A DNA stretch of 64,000 nt from contig JBAYUG010000001.1 of assembly GCA_041675325.1 (NCBI GenBank), positions 131,721 to 195,720 on the forward strand, written 5' to 3'. The stretch's first letter is position 1; each line of letters starts with the position of its first letter. Shown piece by piece: positions 28,255 to 36,891 of this stretch. The position numbers and the translations under genes are program-made. Origin of the DNA: CAIKZJ01 sp041675325 (GTDB taxonomy: Bacteria; Bacteroidota; Ignavibacteria; Tepidaquicellales; Tepidaquicellaceae). Under the pieces are notes generated by a model. The model did not search any database, was not told where the DNA came from, and worked only from the letters and a program-made list of their open reading frames with translations.

Positions 28255-30423
28255 TTATCTATTCTCTCTTGGTTTCCTGTGTGGTGGTCTCGAATGTCCT
28301 TCTCTTCTTTTATGCTCATCCTTTTCATCCGTGTCACCTTCTTTTCTTAGTAATGCGCGCCTGCTGAGTTTCAGCTTTCCACTATCATCAATACCAAGAA
28401 GCTTGACCTGAATCTTATCTCCCATTTTCAACACATCCGTTACTTTTTCAACACGCTTAACATCAATTTCTGAGATATGAAGCAGTCCTTCTTTACCGGG
28501 CATGATTTCAACAAATGCACCAAATTCTTTGATGCCTTTGACTGTACCGTCATAGATTGCACCTATTTCCGGTGTTGCCGTAAGAGCTTTAATCATATTG
28601 ATTGCAACATCAGCATCAACCTTGTTTACTGCAGCTACGGTTACCTTACCCTCGTCGTTGATATCTATTTGAGCATTACTTTCAGCGATAATGTGCCTGA
28701 TAGTTTTGCCGCCTGGTCCTATAACGAGTCCAATCATATCCGTAGGAACTTCAATCGTGAATAACTGCGGAGCATATCTTGAAATACTTTCTCTGCCTTC
28801 AGCAAGAGTATTATTCATAATACCGAGAATATGCATTCTGCCTGTCTTCGCTTGTGTTAAAGCTGTTTTCATAATCTCAAATGAAATCCCCTGAATCTTA
28901 ATATCCATCTGAATAGCTGTTATTCCTTCACTGGTTCCTGCAACCTTAAAGTCCATATCGCCAAAGTGATCTTCAGAACCAAGAATGTCGCTGAGTACAA
29001 CAACTTTATCTTCTTCTTTAATAAGACCCATTGCAATACCTGCAACAGCTCTTTTTAATCTCACGCCGCCATCCATTAATGCAAGCGAGCCTGCGCAAAC
29101 TGTTGCCATTGATGAAGAACCATTCGATTCAAGAATGTCCGACACAATCCTAATTGTGTAAGGAAATTCAGTTTCAGTTGGCATCATTTTCTTTAACGCA
29201 CGCTCTGCAAGGTTTCCGTGTCCGATTTCTCTTCTGCCGGGTCCTGGACGTCCGCCAACTTCACCAGTGCTGAATGACGGGAAGTTATAATGTAGAATTA
29301 CTCTTTTGTTTTCTTCATCTTTAATAAGTCCTTCAACAATCTGTTCGTCGCGTTTTGTTCCAAGCGTAACAGTCGTTAAACTCTGCGTCTCGCCACGTGT
29401 AAAAAGAGCCGAGGCGTGGGTTCTTGGAAGAACACCTACTTCGCATGTTATAGATCGTATATCCGTAGCAGTACGTCCGTCGAGTCTTATCGACTCATCA
29501 ACTATCATTTTTCTCATATCTTCCTGTTGTATATCATGCATAACCTCATGAAGTTTCTTCTCAGAGTCAGGATATTTTTCTGCAAGTGATGTAAGAACAA
29601 GCCCGGAAAGTTCTTTTGACTTATTATGTCTTTCTTCTTTAGAAAGAATCGTTCTGTCAAGTTGTTTAATGCTCTCTTCGTACAGAGCCTTAACATCATT
29701 TATCATTTCTGTGTTTTCTTCTGGTACAACAACAGACCTTTTTGGTTTGCCCGCTTCTGCTGCAAACTCTTTCTGGAACTTGCAGAGCTCAACAATATGT
29801 TTATGAGCAAATTCCACCGCTGCAAGAAGCTCTTCTTCTGATACTTCCTTTGCTTCACCTTCCACCATAACGATAGAAGATTCAGTCCCTGCAACAGTTA
29901 CATCATAATCACCCGCTTCAAGCTGACTGAAGGTAGGATTAACAATAAACTCGCCGTTTACTTTAGTAACCCTTACCTCTGATACCGGATTATTAAAAGG
30001 TATATCCGATATGAGCAATGCTGCAGAAGCACCAACTGCTCCAATAACATCACAATCAAACTCACCATCCGATGAATATACTGTAACATGAATTTGTGTT
30101 TCACAAAAATATCCATCCGCAAACATAGGCCTGATCGGCCTGTCTATAAGACGTGAGGATAAGATCTCTTTTTCTGAAGGTCTTCCTTCTCTTCTGAAGA
30201 ATCCACCAGGAATCTTACCTGCGGCAGCAGTTTTCTCCCTGAAGTCAACTGATAATGGAAAAAAGTCCTGTCCCTCGTTGGGTTCTTCTCTAGCAACAAC
30301 AGTACATAATACAATGTTATCATCATAAGATACTAATACTGCCCCGTTTGCCTGTTTTGCCAATTTACCTGTTTCAAGCGTAAGTTTCCTTCCGCCAATC
30401 TCTATATCTTTTCTAAAAACCAT
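28255..30423 (-). CDS. pnp: Polyribonucleotide nucleotidyltransferase
   Basis: A phosphorolytic 3'-5' exoribonuclease and degradosome component. The 722 residues show two RNase PH domains (first ~10-230, second ~310-540, with GRREIGHGNLAERAL and GDMDFKVAGTSEGITA), an alpha-helical linker between them, a KH domain (IGLVIGPGGKTIRHI, ~555) and an S1 domain (YDGTVKGIKEFGAFVEI, ~620). The tail is basic (RREGHSRPPHRKPRENR). It lies 21 bases downstream of rpsO on the same strand. The ribF-rpsO-pnp order is common in bacteria, where S15 and PNPase are often co-expressed. Confidence 0.98.
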   Translation of the reverse strand: MVFRKDIEIGGRKLTLETGKLAKQANGAVLVSYDDNIVLCTVVAREEPNEGQDFFPLSVDFREKTAAAGKIPGGFFRREGRPSEKEILSSRLIDRPIRPMFADGYFCETQIHVTVYSSDGEFDCDVIGAVGASAALLISDIPFNNPVSEVRVTKVNGEFIVNPTFSQLEAGDYDVTVAGTESSIVMVEGEAKEVSEEELLAAVEFAHKHIVELCKFQKEFAAEAGKPKRSVVVPEENTEMINDVKALYEESIKQLDRTILSKEERHNKSKELSGLVLTSLAEKYPDSEKKLHEVMHDIQQEDMRKMIVDESIRLDGRTATDIRSITCEVGVLPRTHASALFTRGETQSLTTVTLGTKRDEQIVEGLIKDEENKRVILHYNFPSFSTGEVGGRPGPGRREIGHGNLAERALKKMMPTETEFPYTIRIVSDILESNGSSSMATVCAGSLALMDGGVRLKRAVAGIAMGLIKEEDKVVVLSDILGSEDHFGDMDFKVAGTSEGITAIQMDIKIQGISFEIMKTALTQAKTGRMHILGIMNNTLAEGRESISRYAPQLFTIEVPTDMIGLVIGPGGKTIRHIIAESNAQIDINDEGKVTVAAVNKVDADVAINMIKALTATPEIGAIYDGTVKGIKEFGAFVEIMPGKEGLLHISEIDVKRVEKVTDVLKMGDKIQVKLLGIDDSGKLKLSRRALLRKEGDTDEKDEHKRREGHSRPPHRKPRENR

Positions 30424-30444
30424 CTCTGTCTTTCTTTTTTAAGT

Positions 30445-30717
30445 TTACTTTCTTAATTCTAAATCTTTTACAATCTGTCTGTAACGCGTAATGTCTTTTT
30501 TCTCAAGGTATTTCAGAAGTCTTCTTCTTTTACCAACCATCTTTAAAAGACCGGTCTTTGAATGATTGTCTTTCTTGTGTTTTGAGAAGTGCTCTGCTGA
30601 TAGTTCGTTGATTCTTCTTGTAAGAATTGCAACCTGAACTTCAGGTCTTCCTGAATCTTTTTCGGCTTTACCGAATTTTGATACAATTGCTTGTTTGTCT
30701 TCTTTTGTTAATCCCAT
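30445..30717 (-). CDS. rpsO: 30S ribosomal protein S15
   Basis: A 90-residue primary 16S rRNA-binding protein of the small-subunit platform. The length is right, and the conserved blocks KDSGRPEVQVAILTRRI, HKKDNHSKTGLL and GKRRRLLKYLEKKD are all present. It starts one base after the ribF stop and is followed by pnp, so it sits mid-operon. S15 commonly autoregulates through its leader, but the near-zero gap to ribF leaves little room for a separate leader here. Confidence 0.98.
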   Translation of the reverse strand: MGLTKEDKQAIVSKFGKAEKDSGRPEVQVAILTRRINELSAEHFSKHKKDNHSKTGLLKMVGKRRRLLKYLEKKDITRYRQIVKDLELRK

Positions 30718-30718
30718 T

Positions 30719-31663
30719 TTAATGAATTAAATTATTAATTAAATGTTTTTTACAATCTTCTTTATCTTTGTTTAACTGTTTGACAAGGTCATCCAGAGAA
30801 TTAAACTTTTTCTCGTCCCTTATATAATCCTTAAGCACTACCTTTATTTTCTGTCCGTAGATATCTTTTTCAAAATCAAAGATGTTTACCTCTATATAGA
30901 TATCCTTTCCAGATGAGACAGTGGGTCTGTACCCGATGTTCATCATTCCGTAAAACTCTCCCTGTTCAAGAACAACCTTAACAAAGTAAACCCCGTTCTT
31001 TGGCAGAAGTTTATGTTCATCTGATAAATGAACGTTTGCTGTAGGGAACCCTATTGTGCTGCCTCGTCTGTCCCCCGTTACTATCTTTCCTTCGAATGTA
31101 TAATCAGCTCCGAGTATTTCTTTTGCTTTGGAAAGATTACCTTCCGATAAAAGATTTCTGATAGTAGTACTGTTAATTCTTGATTCACCTTTAAGCTCTT
31201 CAACTTTATATAAATCAAAGTTATACTTGCCAGTCAGCTTCTCCAATGATTCATAGTTGCCTTCCCTGTTCTTACCGAAGGAATGGTCGAAACCAAGCAC
31301 TAGGTGCTCGAGTCCGATGCCCTCAACAAGATACATTTTCAAGAAATCTTCTGCACTATGTTCAGAGAATTCGGTTGTAAACTTCAGTACATATACTACA
31401 TCTACTCCAAGCTGTTCAAATACTTCAAGTCTTTCATGAGTTGTTGACAACAGCTTTATCTCATTGGCACGGTTCCTGAGAACTAAGCGTGGATGAGGGT
31501 CAAACGTGACAATAACCGTTCTGCCACCGAACTTATTCTTTAATTCCTGAAGTTTATCTATAACAACTCTGTGGCCTCTGTGGACACCGTCAAACGTTCC
31601 TACTGTTACAATACTTTTCTTGTCGTAATTACTTTTATCTAAATGTCTGTATATTTTCATCAA
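30719..31663 (-). CDS. ribF: Bifunctional riboflavin kinase / FAD synthetase
   Basis: Converts riboflavin to FMN and FMN to FAD in the cytoplasm. The 314 residues show the N-terminal FAD-synthetase nucleotidyltransferase domain (TVGTFDGVHRGH, ~20; LGFDHSFGKNREGN, ~120) and the C-terminal flavokinase domain (GDRRGSTIGFPTANV, ~200; GMMNIGYRPT). Length is normal. It is the first gene of the ribF-rpsO-pnp group; the peroxiredoxin gene upstream on the same strand ends 54 bases away. Confidence 0.97.
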   Translation of the reverse strand: MMKIYRHLDKSNYDKKSIVTVGTFDGVHRGHRVVIDKLQELKNKFGGRTVIVTFDPHPRLVLRNRANEIKLLSTTHERLEVFEQLGVDVVYVLKFTTEFSEHSAEDFLKMYLVEGIGLEHLVLGFDHSFGKNREGNYESLEKLTGKYNFDLYKVEELKGESRINSTTIRNLLSEGNLSKAKEILGADYTFEGKIVTGDRRGSTIGFPTANVHLSDEHKLLPKNGVYFVKVVLEQGEFYGMMNIGYRPTVSSGKDIYIEVNIFDFEKDIYGQKIKVVLKDYIRDEKKFNSLDDLVKQLNKDKEDCKKHLINNLIH

Positions 31664-31717
31664 CTAATATAACCGAGATATGATTTATTTCCCCCTCAGA
31701 TTATGCTATATTAAAAT

Positions 31718-32206
31718 TTATTTTAAACCCTTAAGACATTCCATTATAGCTTCAAAATTAGGAAGATCGCCCGCACTTTCAAGTACTTCTGTGTATGCAA
31801 TCTTTCCTTCTGAATCAACCACAAATGCTGCACGCTTTGAGACTCCGTTCATTCCAAGAACGAATCCACCGTCATCATATTTTGTACCGTATGCTGACGA
31901 AACAGTTGAATTAAAATCACTTAATAGAGGAATGGTAATTCCATTAGCTTTTGCCCATGCTTCCTGAGTGAAGATTGAATCTACACTGATACCTAAAACA
32001 ATTGTGTCCATTGCTGAGTACTTATCAAATCCTTCAGATACTGTGCACATTTCTGTTGTACAAACACCTGTATATGACAAAGGGTAGAACAAAATAACAA
32101 CTTTTTTACCTTTGTAATCGGCAAGAGAAAATTCTTTTGGTTCGCCTGTTGTATTTTTCGAGAATAACTTAAAATCCGGGGCAATATCTCCAATTTTTAA
32201 TGCCAT
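31718..32206 (-). CDS. Peroxiredoxin, AhpC/TSA family (CX4C, PrxQ/BCP-like)
   Basis: A thiol peroxidase that reduces hydrogen and organic peroxides. The 162 residues form a complete thioredoxin-fold peroxiredoxin. The active-site loop is PLSYTGVCTTEMC, with peroxidatic Cys49 and a second Cys at 54. This CX4C pair is the arrangement in atypical two-Cys PrxQ/BCP enzymes, although the overall sequence also resembles AhpE-type proteins. No signal peptide, so cytoplasmic. It is divergent from a lipoprotein gene across a 415-base repeat-bearing gap. Confidence 0.9.
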   Translation of the reverse strand: MALKIGDIAPDFKLFSKNTTGEPKEFSLADYKGKKVVILFYPLSYTGVCTTEMCTVSEGFDKYSAMDTIVLGISVDSIFTQEAWAKANGITIPLLSDFNSTVSSAYGTKYDDGGFVLGMNGVSKRAAFVVDSEGKIAYTEVLESAGDLPNFEAIMECLKGLK

Positions 32207-32325
32207 TATTGTGAATCCTTTCTAATATTTAATAATTTTCAGTATTTAAAGAAATAACATAAAATATAAACAAATCAAAATCCATTAACAATGCGAAGAA
32301 ATACAAGAAAAATGCAAATATTGCG

Positions 32326-32457
32326 ATTCTGGGCTGTTTTTAAGGGCTGGTAATTATGATAAACCGAGGGATATATCTAAGACTAATTAAAGACAAATTA
32401 GAGACAAGTTATAAAAAACAAATGCCCTTCTTTGAATGCTTAAAAACAGCACAGAAT
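32326..32457. repeat. Inverted repeat, 19-bp arms, in the 32.2-32.6 kb gene-free gap
   Basis: ATTCTGGGCTGTTTTTAAG (32326-32344) pairs with 32439-32457 at 18 of 19 positions across a 94-base spacer. The spacer holds an 11-bp array. The whole gap (32207-32621) has no credible gene and separates the divergent peroxiredoxin and lipoprotein genes, so it should also hold both promoters. It may be a small non-autonomous element or a regulatory structure. Confidence 0.55.
32380..32412 (-). repeat. Three-copy 11-bp array, opposite orientation to that at 16931
   Basis: Units agactaattaa, agacaaattag and agacaagttat. Their reverse complement matches the CTAATTAGTCT units at 16931-16974. The period is again exactly 11 bases. 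It lies inside the inverted repeat at 32326-32457. Confidence 0.6.
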
Positions 32458-32621
32458 TAATGTTTCCTAACGAAGGAAAATACAGACTGGAATCTTTACT
32501 TTTGGTTACTTGATTTAGCAAGTTAGGTGTTTTAGAACACACAAATCGCAGTTTATTACACTTGAAATTTACAAGCAACTTCCATAATTTTTCAGACTTT
32601 TAGAAATATAAACATTTAATA

Positions 32622-33107
32622 ATGAAAATCTCAAGGTTTGGGTTCGTATTTTTAGTTTTGGTATTAACAATGGGTTTGTCTTCCTGCGGCGGTGAAAAGG
32701 GAAAAGTGATTAATTATTTAGAGAAGATTGAAAAATATGTAAGGTCAGATGAATACAAAAAGGCAGGAATGGGTTTTATTGATCAAAGTATCGTTACTTC
32801 ACCTAATGGTGAAAAATTATTTGATGAGAATAAATTTAATGAGCTAGTAATAGGATTAGTTGAATCGAAAGATATGGAAATCTGTCAGTCCGTCGGATTA
32901 AAGGACAGGGAGGAAGCCGGAGCATTAGTAAACAAATACATGGCAGAGCCCGAGATAAAAGAACTTACAGATAAGATTGACAAAGCAATGTCAGAGATTG
33001 CTATGGAGTTTCAAAAAGAGGGTATGGCAAAAGTAAATGCTTCAATACCGCCTCAAAATAATGACCAGATAACACCTTCACCTAAAATAGAGCAACCTAA
33101 AAAATAA
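32622..33107 (+). CDS. Predicted lipoprotein, unknown function
   Basis: A 161-residue protein with a strong lipoprotein signal (residues 1-22, lipobox LSSC, acylated Cys22, then GGEKGK). The mature part is mostly helical and charged (YLEKIEKYVRSDEYKKAG, KIDKAMSEIAMEFQKEG), with a short Pro/Gln tail. No domain is recognised. It is a single gene divergent from the peroxiredoxin and convergent with the Omp85 gene, sharing a hairpin terminator with it. Confidence 0.75.
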   Translation: MKISRFGFVFLVLVLTMGLSSCGGEKGKVINYLEKIEKYVRSDEYKKAGMGFIDQSIVTSPNGEKLFDENKFNELVIGLVESKDMEICQSVGLKDREEAGALVNKYMAEPEIKELTDKIDKAMSEIAMEFQKEGMAKVNASIPPQNNDQITPSPKIEQPKK

Positions 33108-33114
33108 TTATAGG

Positions 33115-33146
33115 AATTACATGCCGGGAAAATCCGGCATGTAATT
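33115..33146. terminator. Shared bidirectional terminator hairpin
   Basis: A perfect 13-bp stem (AATTACATGCCGG/CCGGCATGTAATT) has a 6-base loop. It starts 8 bases after the plus-strand lipoprotein stop and abuts the TAA of the minus-strand Omp85 gene, so it can serve both. T-richness beyond the stem is modest in each direction. Confidence 0.75.
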
Positions 33147-34942
33147 TAAAATTCATTTATTAACCCAAAGTGTATTTTTCCGTCGAGGATACTATCTTCC
33201 TTTGCGATTGCATAATTAACACCGATAAGTCCTATGGCTGTCTCAATCCTAATCCCAAGCCCATAACCAAAAAGGAAGCCTTCCTGTTTAGGAATGTTGT
33301 TTAAAGGGTCTTCAGGTCTATAATAATAACCCGGGTCAACAAACACAGAAGCAAAACTTTTTCTGGAAAACGCATATCGCAGTTCAATAGAGCCGTACGT
33401 AAAGCGGGATGCTCTAAACTGTTCTTCGCGGTAGCCACGGATATTTTTAATACCTCCAACCTTGTAAAAATCTGCGTCCTCCAGCTTATCCGAGTCTATC
33501 TGACCTGCGAAAAACCTGATAAGCAGGGATTGACGCCTGAAGAATGAAAAGAACACATCAACATCCATTGAATATCTCTGCAGAGAAAAAGACTGGTCAG
33601 CAGAATTTATCGAACTGCTTCTGTTATAGATTTTCTTATCGCCGTATGTAAACAAGGCTCTGTACAAGAATCCGCTATTTGGAATAAAGACATTATCGCG
33701 GCTGTCATACCGAATCTCTGTACCCGCATAAAGAATTCTTGAGTCTGCAACAATAAACATTGCTAAAGAATCTTCCGGCGGAATAACCCTGTCAATACCC
33801 GCTGTAAATCCGAATGTAAACTTATCTGTCAAAAGAATATCTCCTTTTGCGTCAAACTTTCTCCTTGTGTAACTTGTATCCTGAAGCCGTTGTAAAAATC
33901 CTGCACTTAGATTCAGGGGCAAGTCAAGAAAATACGGCTCTCCGTATTTAAGTTCAAGCTCCTGTATAGATTTTGTTTCCTGCTGCCAGCGTGCATCCAG
34001 TCTTCTTGCTGTGCCGAAAAGGTTTCGGAACGACAGGTTTATTAATCCTGTAAAGTAACCGCTTTCCGTTTCATTGGCGGGAGGTACATACCCGATAATA
34101 CCATCGAATGTATTTGTATTTCCTTCTTTAACGTTAATAAGTAACCCAGATTCTTTCTTGTTGGTAAGGGTATAAATCATCGGCTGATCAACAGTTTCGA
34201 AGATATTGAGACGCTCAAGCCGGAATTTCATATTATTCAAATCTTCACGCGTAACAGATTTGCCCTTTTCAATCTTTAATTCCCGAAGGATAACATCATC
34301 TTTTGTGTCTGAATTTCCTTTGATTCGTACGTTGGAAATCATAACACTTGATTCTTCTTTTACAGAAATCTTAAGACGGATTTTAGGGTCAGTGTTTTCA
34401 TCATATACAGAAATCTCATCAATGTATATTTTCGTAAAGAGGCTTCCCTTTTTCTCGTATTCATCGAGAAGGTATTTTATGTCGCTATTGAGTGTGTTTT
34501 GATCAAGTACTTCGCCGACTTTTGAATCAAAGCTGCTTTTTATCTGTTCAACGGAAAAAACATTATTTCCTGTTATGATGATTTCACCCAGTTTTACCTG
34601 CTTACCTTCATCAATAGTTATTGAAATATCAACATACAAAGAATCGCTGTTATACACGAATTTAGGATTAACAATACGGGCGAACAGAAATCCATAATCA
34701 CGGTATTTGGCACGAATGGATTTAAGGTCTGAGTTGAACTGGTCCTGAAGGAAGGGTTTATCAGTCTTGAGGACCATTGAATTCTTGATTTCGTTGTCGT
34801 TGAAGAAATAATTTCCTTCAAGAGTTATTGAACCAACAAGAGTTTGAGATTTTAGAGACGATGAAAACATAAATAAAATTATTGCCAGAACAAAGGTATA
34901 CCTTTTTAAAAAGAATGCAATAATTATACTAACATTTTTCAA
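33146..34942 (-). CDS. Omp85-family outer-membrane protein (BamA/TamA-like)
   Basis: This 598-residue protein has a signal peptide (about 1-33). Three POTRA-like domains follow (about 34-105, 106-190 and 200-275; for example VGSITLEGNYFFNDNEI, LGEIIITGNNVFSVEQI, ISNVRIKGNSDTKDDVI), then a C-terminal beta-barrel (~285-598). The barrel holds the diagnostic loop-6 motif IRGYREEQF (~497). Omp85 proteins insert or translocate proteins at the outer membrane. BamA usually has five POTRAs and about 800 residues, so three POTRAs and this length fit TamA or another accessory Omp85 better. It closes a minus-strand operon with a methyltransferase and two glycosyltransferases; the gap to the methyltransferase is 17 bases. 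Confidence 0.9.
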   Translation of the reverse strand: MKNVSIIIAFFLKRYTFVLAIILFMFSSSLKSQTLVGSITLEGNYFFNDNEIKNSMVLKTDKPFLQDQFNSDLKSIRAKYRDYGFLFARIVNPKFVYNSDSLYVDISITIDEGKQVKLGEIIITGNNVFSVEQIKSSFDSKVGEVLDQNTLNSDIKYLLDEYEKKGSLFTKIYIDEISVYDENTDPKIRLKISVKEESSVMISNVRIKGNSDTKDDVILRELKIEKGKSVTREDLNNMKFRLERLNIFETVDQPMIYTLTNKKESGLLINVKEGNTNTFDGIIGYVPPANETESGYFTGLINLSFRNLFGTARRLDARWQQETKSIQELELKYGEPYFLDLPLNLSAGFLQRLQDTSYTRRKFDAKGDILLTDKFTFGFTAGIDRVIPPEDSLAMFIVADSRILYAGTEIRYDSRDNVFIPNSGFLYRALFTYGDKKIYNRSSSINSADQSFSLQRYSMDVDVFFSFFRRQSLLIRFFAGQIDSDKLEDADFYKVGGIKNIRGYREEQFRASRFTYGSIELRYAFSRKSFASVFVDPGYYYRPEDPLNNIPKQEGFLFGYGLGIRIETAIGLIGVNYAIAKEDSILDGKIHFGLINEF

Positions 34943-34959
34943 TGCGATTTAAGAATAAA

Positions 34960-35763
34960 CTACTTTTGTGCTACTACTACAATACCGGTTCCAGCCTCGT
35001 TATCGGTTTTAGTGTCAAGCCACATAAATATCAGCACAAACCATAAGGTAAACAGATAGTATAACGGAAGTAAAAGAATTAAGATTTTAGATACACCTGC
35101 GATAAGTATAGGATACTTAATTCCGAATCTCCAGGAGATAGTACCGTATTTACCATATGTATATTTGAAATTAGTAACTTTCAAACCTGCTCTTTCGAGT
35201 TTGGCGGTTATATCTTCCTTTGAATATCCGTTACGTGCATGTTCTTCTATAAAGCTCTCATCATGTTCATCGTGAGCATCGCTACCACCGAGGTCCGAGG
35301 GAGTGTTTATTAAAAGCCTTCCGCCGGATTTAAGCGCATTGGAAAAGTTTTTAAGCACAAGTTCATCTTCGACTATGTGTTCCATCACATCAACATTCAG
35401 AATGAAGTCATATTCGTTCTGATAGGTTATTGCCGTCAAATCGGCTACTTCAAATCTCACATTTTTAAAGCCGCGCTTACCGAAGAAGTAATTACAGTCT
35501 TCAACCTGTTCATCTTTTACGTCAACACCCAGTATTTTAGAGCCTCTTAAATATTTTGCCAGGAAGTACGAATACTGGCCAAAGCCCATACCTGCATCGA
35601 AAATGTTAATTGAGTCATCCGAATTATACAACTGCTTTATTGTCTTTCTAACATGCCATGAACGCAGGAACATGAGGTCGAGAAGCCTATAGAAGACTCT
35701 CCTCAAAAAAACATTTCTTGAAACAATATTGCCAAAAACTTTTTTAACCGGATCGTATTTCAA
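34960..35763 (-). CDS. Class I SAM-dependent methyltransferase with C-terminal membrane segment
   Basis: A 267-residue Rossmann methyltransferase. Motif I is FDAGMGFGQYSYFLA (~54), followed by GVDVKDEQ and LNVDVMEHIVEDE (motif IV region). The C-terminus carries a strongly hydrophobic stretch (ILILLLPLYYLFTLWFVLIF, ~225-245) that should anchor it to the inner membrane. With glycosyltransferases directly upstream (gap 9 bases) a glycan or lipid substrate is likely but unproven. It is expressed with the Omp85 gene downstream. Confidence 0.85.
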   Translation of the reverse strand: MKYDPVKKVFGNIVSRNVFLRRVFYRLLDLMFLRSWHVRKTIKQLYNSDDSINIFDAGMGFGQYSYFLAKYLRGSKILGVDVKDEQVEDCNYFFGKRGFKNVRFEVADLTAITYQNEYDFILNVDVMEHIVEDELVLKNFSNALKSGGRLLINTPSDLGGSDAHDEHDESFIEEHARNGYSKEDITAKLERAGLKVTNFKYTYGKYGTISWRFGIKYPILIAGVSKILILLLPLYYLFTLWFVLIFMWLDTKTDNEAGTGIVVVAQK

Positions 35764-35772
35764 TATATTAAA

Positions 35773-36891
35773 TTATTTATTTTCTAAAATATTTATTGTT
35801 TCATTTAAAACCATATCTGTTGTAACTAATTCCATGCAGTTGGGTTTAAAATCACACTTATTTTTGTAACACACAAGACAATCTATATCCGGAAAAACCT
35901 TTCTGACAAGTCCATAGTCTTCTATTTCAGCATTTGAAGTAGGACCGAAAATACACACTGTAGGAACCTTAAGAGCAGTCGCAACATGAAGGGCAAGCGT
36001 GTCACCTGTAATAAGAACATCACAAAGATCTATGTATGATGCAAATTCACGAAGAGTATTATTACTTCCTGTGTCAAAAACATTTTTGCATTCTTTCGTT
36101 AAATAATCATTTATTCCTTTCTCATTCTTGCTGCCAAAGAGAAGGAAAGCACAATTGTATTTCCGGTTGAGAGTTTTCATTAGTTCGGCATACCCCTCAA
36201 GACGCCATTTCTTAAACTCCCAGCGGTTACTTGCACCCGCGTTTATACCAATGATTTTCTTAAACTTTGACAAAGAATTTTTATTGTAAAATTCTTTTGC
36301 GAAAAGAGACTCTTCTTCGGTGAGATTAAATATTATAGGACCTTTATTATAAGGAAGAGAACATATTTCGTGAATTATTTGCTGATATGTTTTGGTGTTT
36401 TTAGATTTCAGATTATCGAAAGCACCCATTTCGAACCACTCCTCTGCTTCCTTATTGAAAGGGTAAACGTTACCTTTAAGGTCAATGCCGAACCCTAATT
36501 TAGTTTTTGCATTAGCAAATGATGCGAGAGAGGAAGAAACAGGTGATGGATCAAGATTTATTAAAATGTCATATTCAACAATCGAAAGAACGGATGTAAC
36601 ATGTGTGTTTTCATACACTAATACTTCATCAACAAGCGTATTGTTCTTAAATATATCAACTGCATTAGCTTTTGTTAACCATGATACATAAGAATCCGAA
36701 TGAGCTTCTTTTAGCGAATGCAGAATTGAGGTGGTTCTGAGCACATCTCCTAAGGCATCGAGTTTAATAACAAGTATCATTTTCCCTTTGGGAGAATAAT
36801 GTGAGCAATCACTGCAAACAACTCCTTCTTCTTTGTGAAATTTGCAAGGCCTGTCGCCCGAGAAATACCTACAATCATGTTTCAAAATCAT
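35773..36891 (-). CDS. Glycosyltransferase family 9 (heptosyltransferase-like) with Cys-rich N-terminus
   Basis: A 372-residue GT-B enzyme of the ADP-heptose:LPS heptosyltransferase type. The N-domain begins VIKLDALGDVLRTTSIL (~42). The C-domain shows IGINAGASNRWEFKKW and the donor-site stretch ITGDTLALHVATAL then FGPTSNAE. Ahead of the GT fold is a 35-residue extension with C7, C16, C26 and C29 (CRYFSGDRPCKFHKEEG, then CSDCSHY), which looks like a small metal site. It overlaps the GT4 gene by four bases (ATGA), so the two are translationally coupled. Likely role: lipopolysaccharide core or related glycan assembly. Confidence 0.88.
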   Translation of the reverse strand: MILKHDCRYFSGDRPCKFHKEEGVVCSDCSHYSPKGKMILVIKLDALGDVLRTTSILHSLKEAHSDSYVSWLTKANAVDIFKNNTLVDEVLVYENTHVTSVLSIVEYDILINLDPSPVSSSLASFANAKTKLGFGIDLKGNVYPFNKEAEEWFEMGAFDNLKSKNTKTYQQIIHEICSLPYNKGPIIFNLTEEESLFAKEFYNKNSLSKFKKIIGINAGASNRWEFKKWRLEGYAELMKTLNRKYNCAFLLFGSKNEKGINDYLTKECKNVFDTGSNNTLREFASYIDLCDVLITGDTLALHVATALKVPTVCIFGPTSNAEIEDYGLVRKVFPDIDCLVCYKNKCDFKPNCMELVTTDMVLNETINILENK

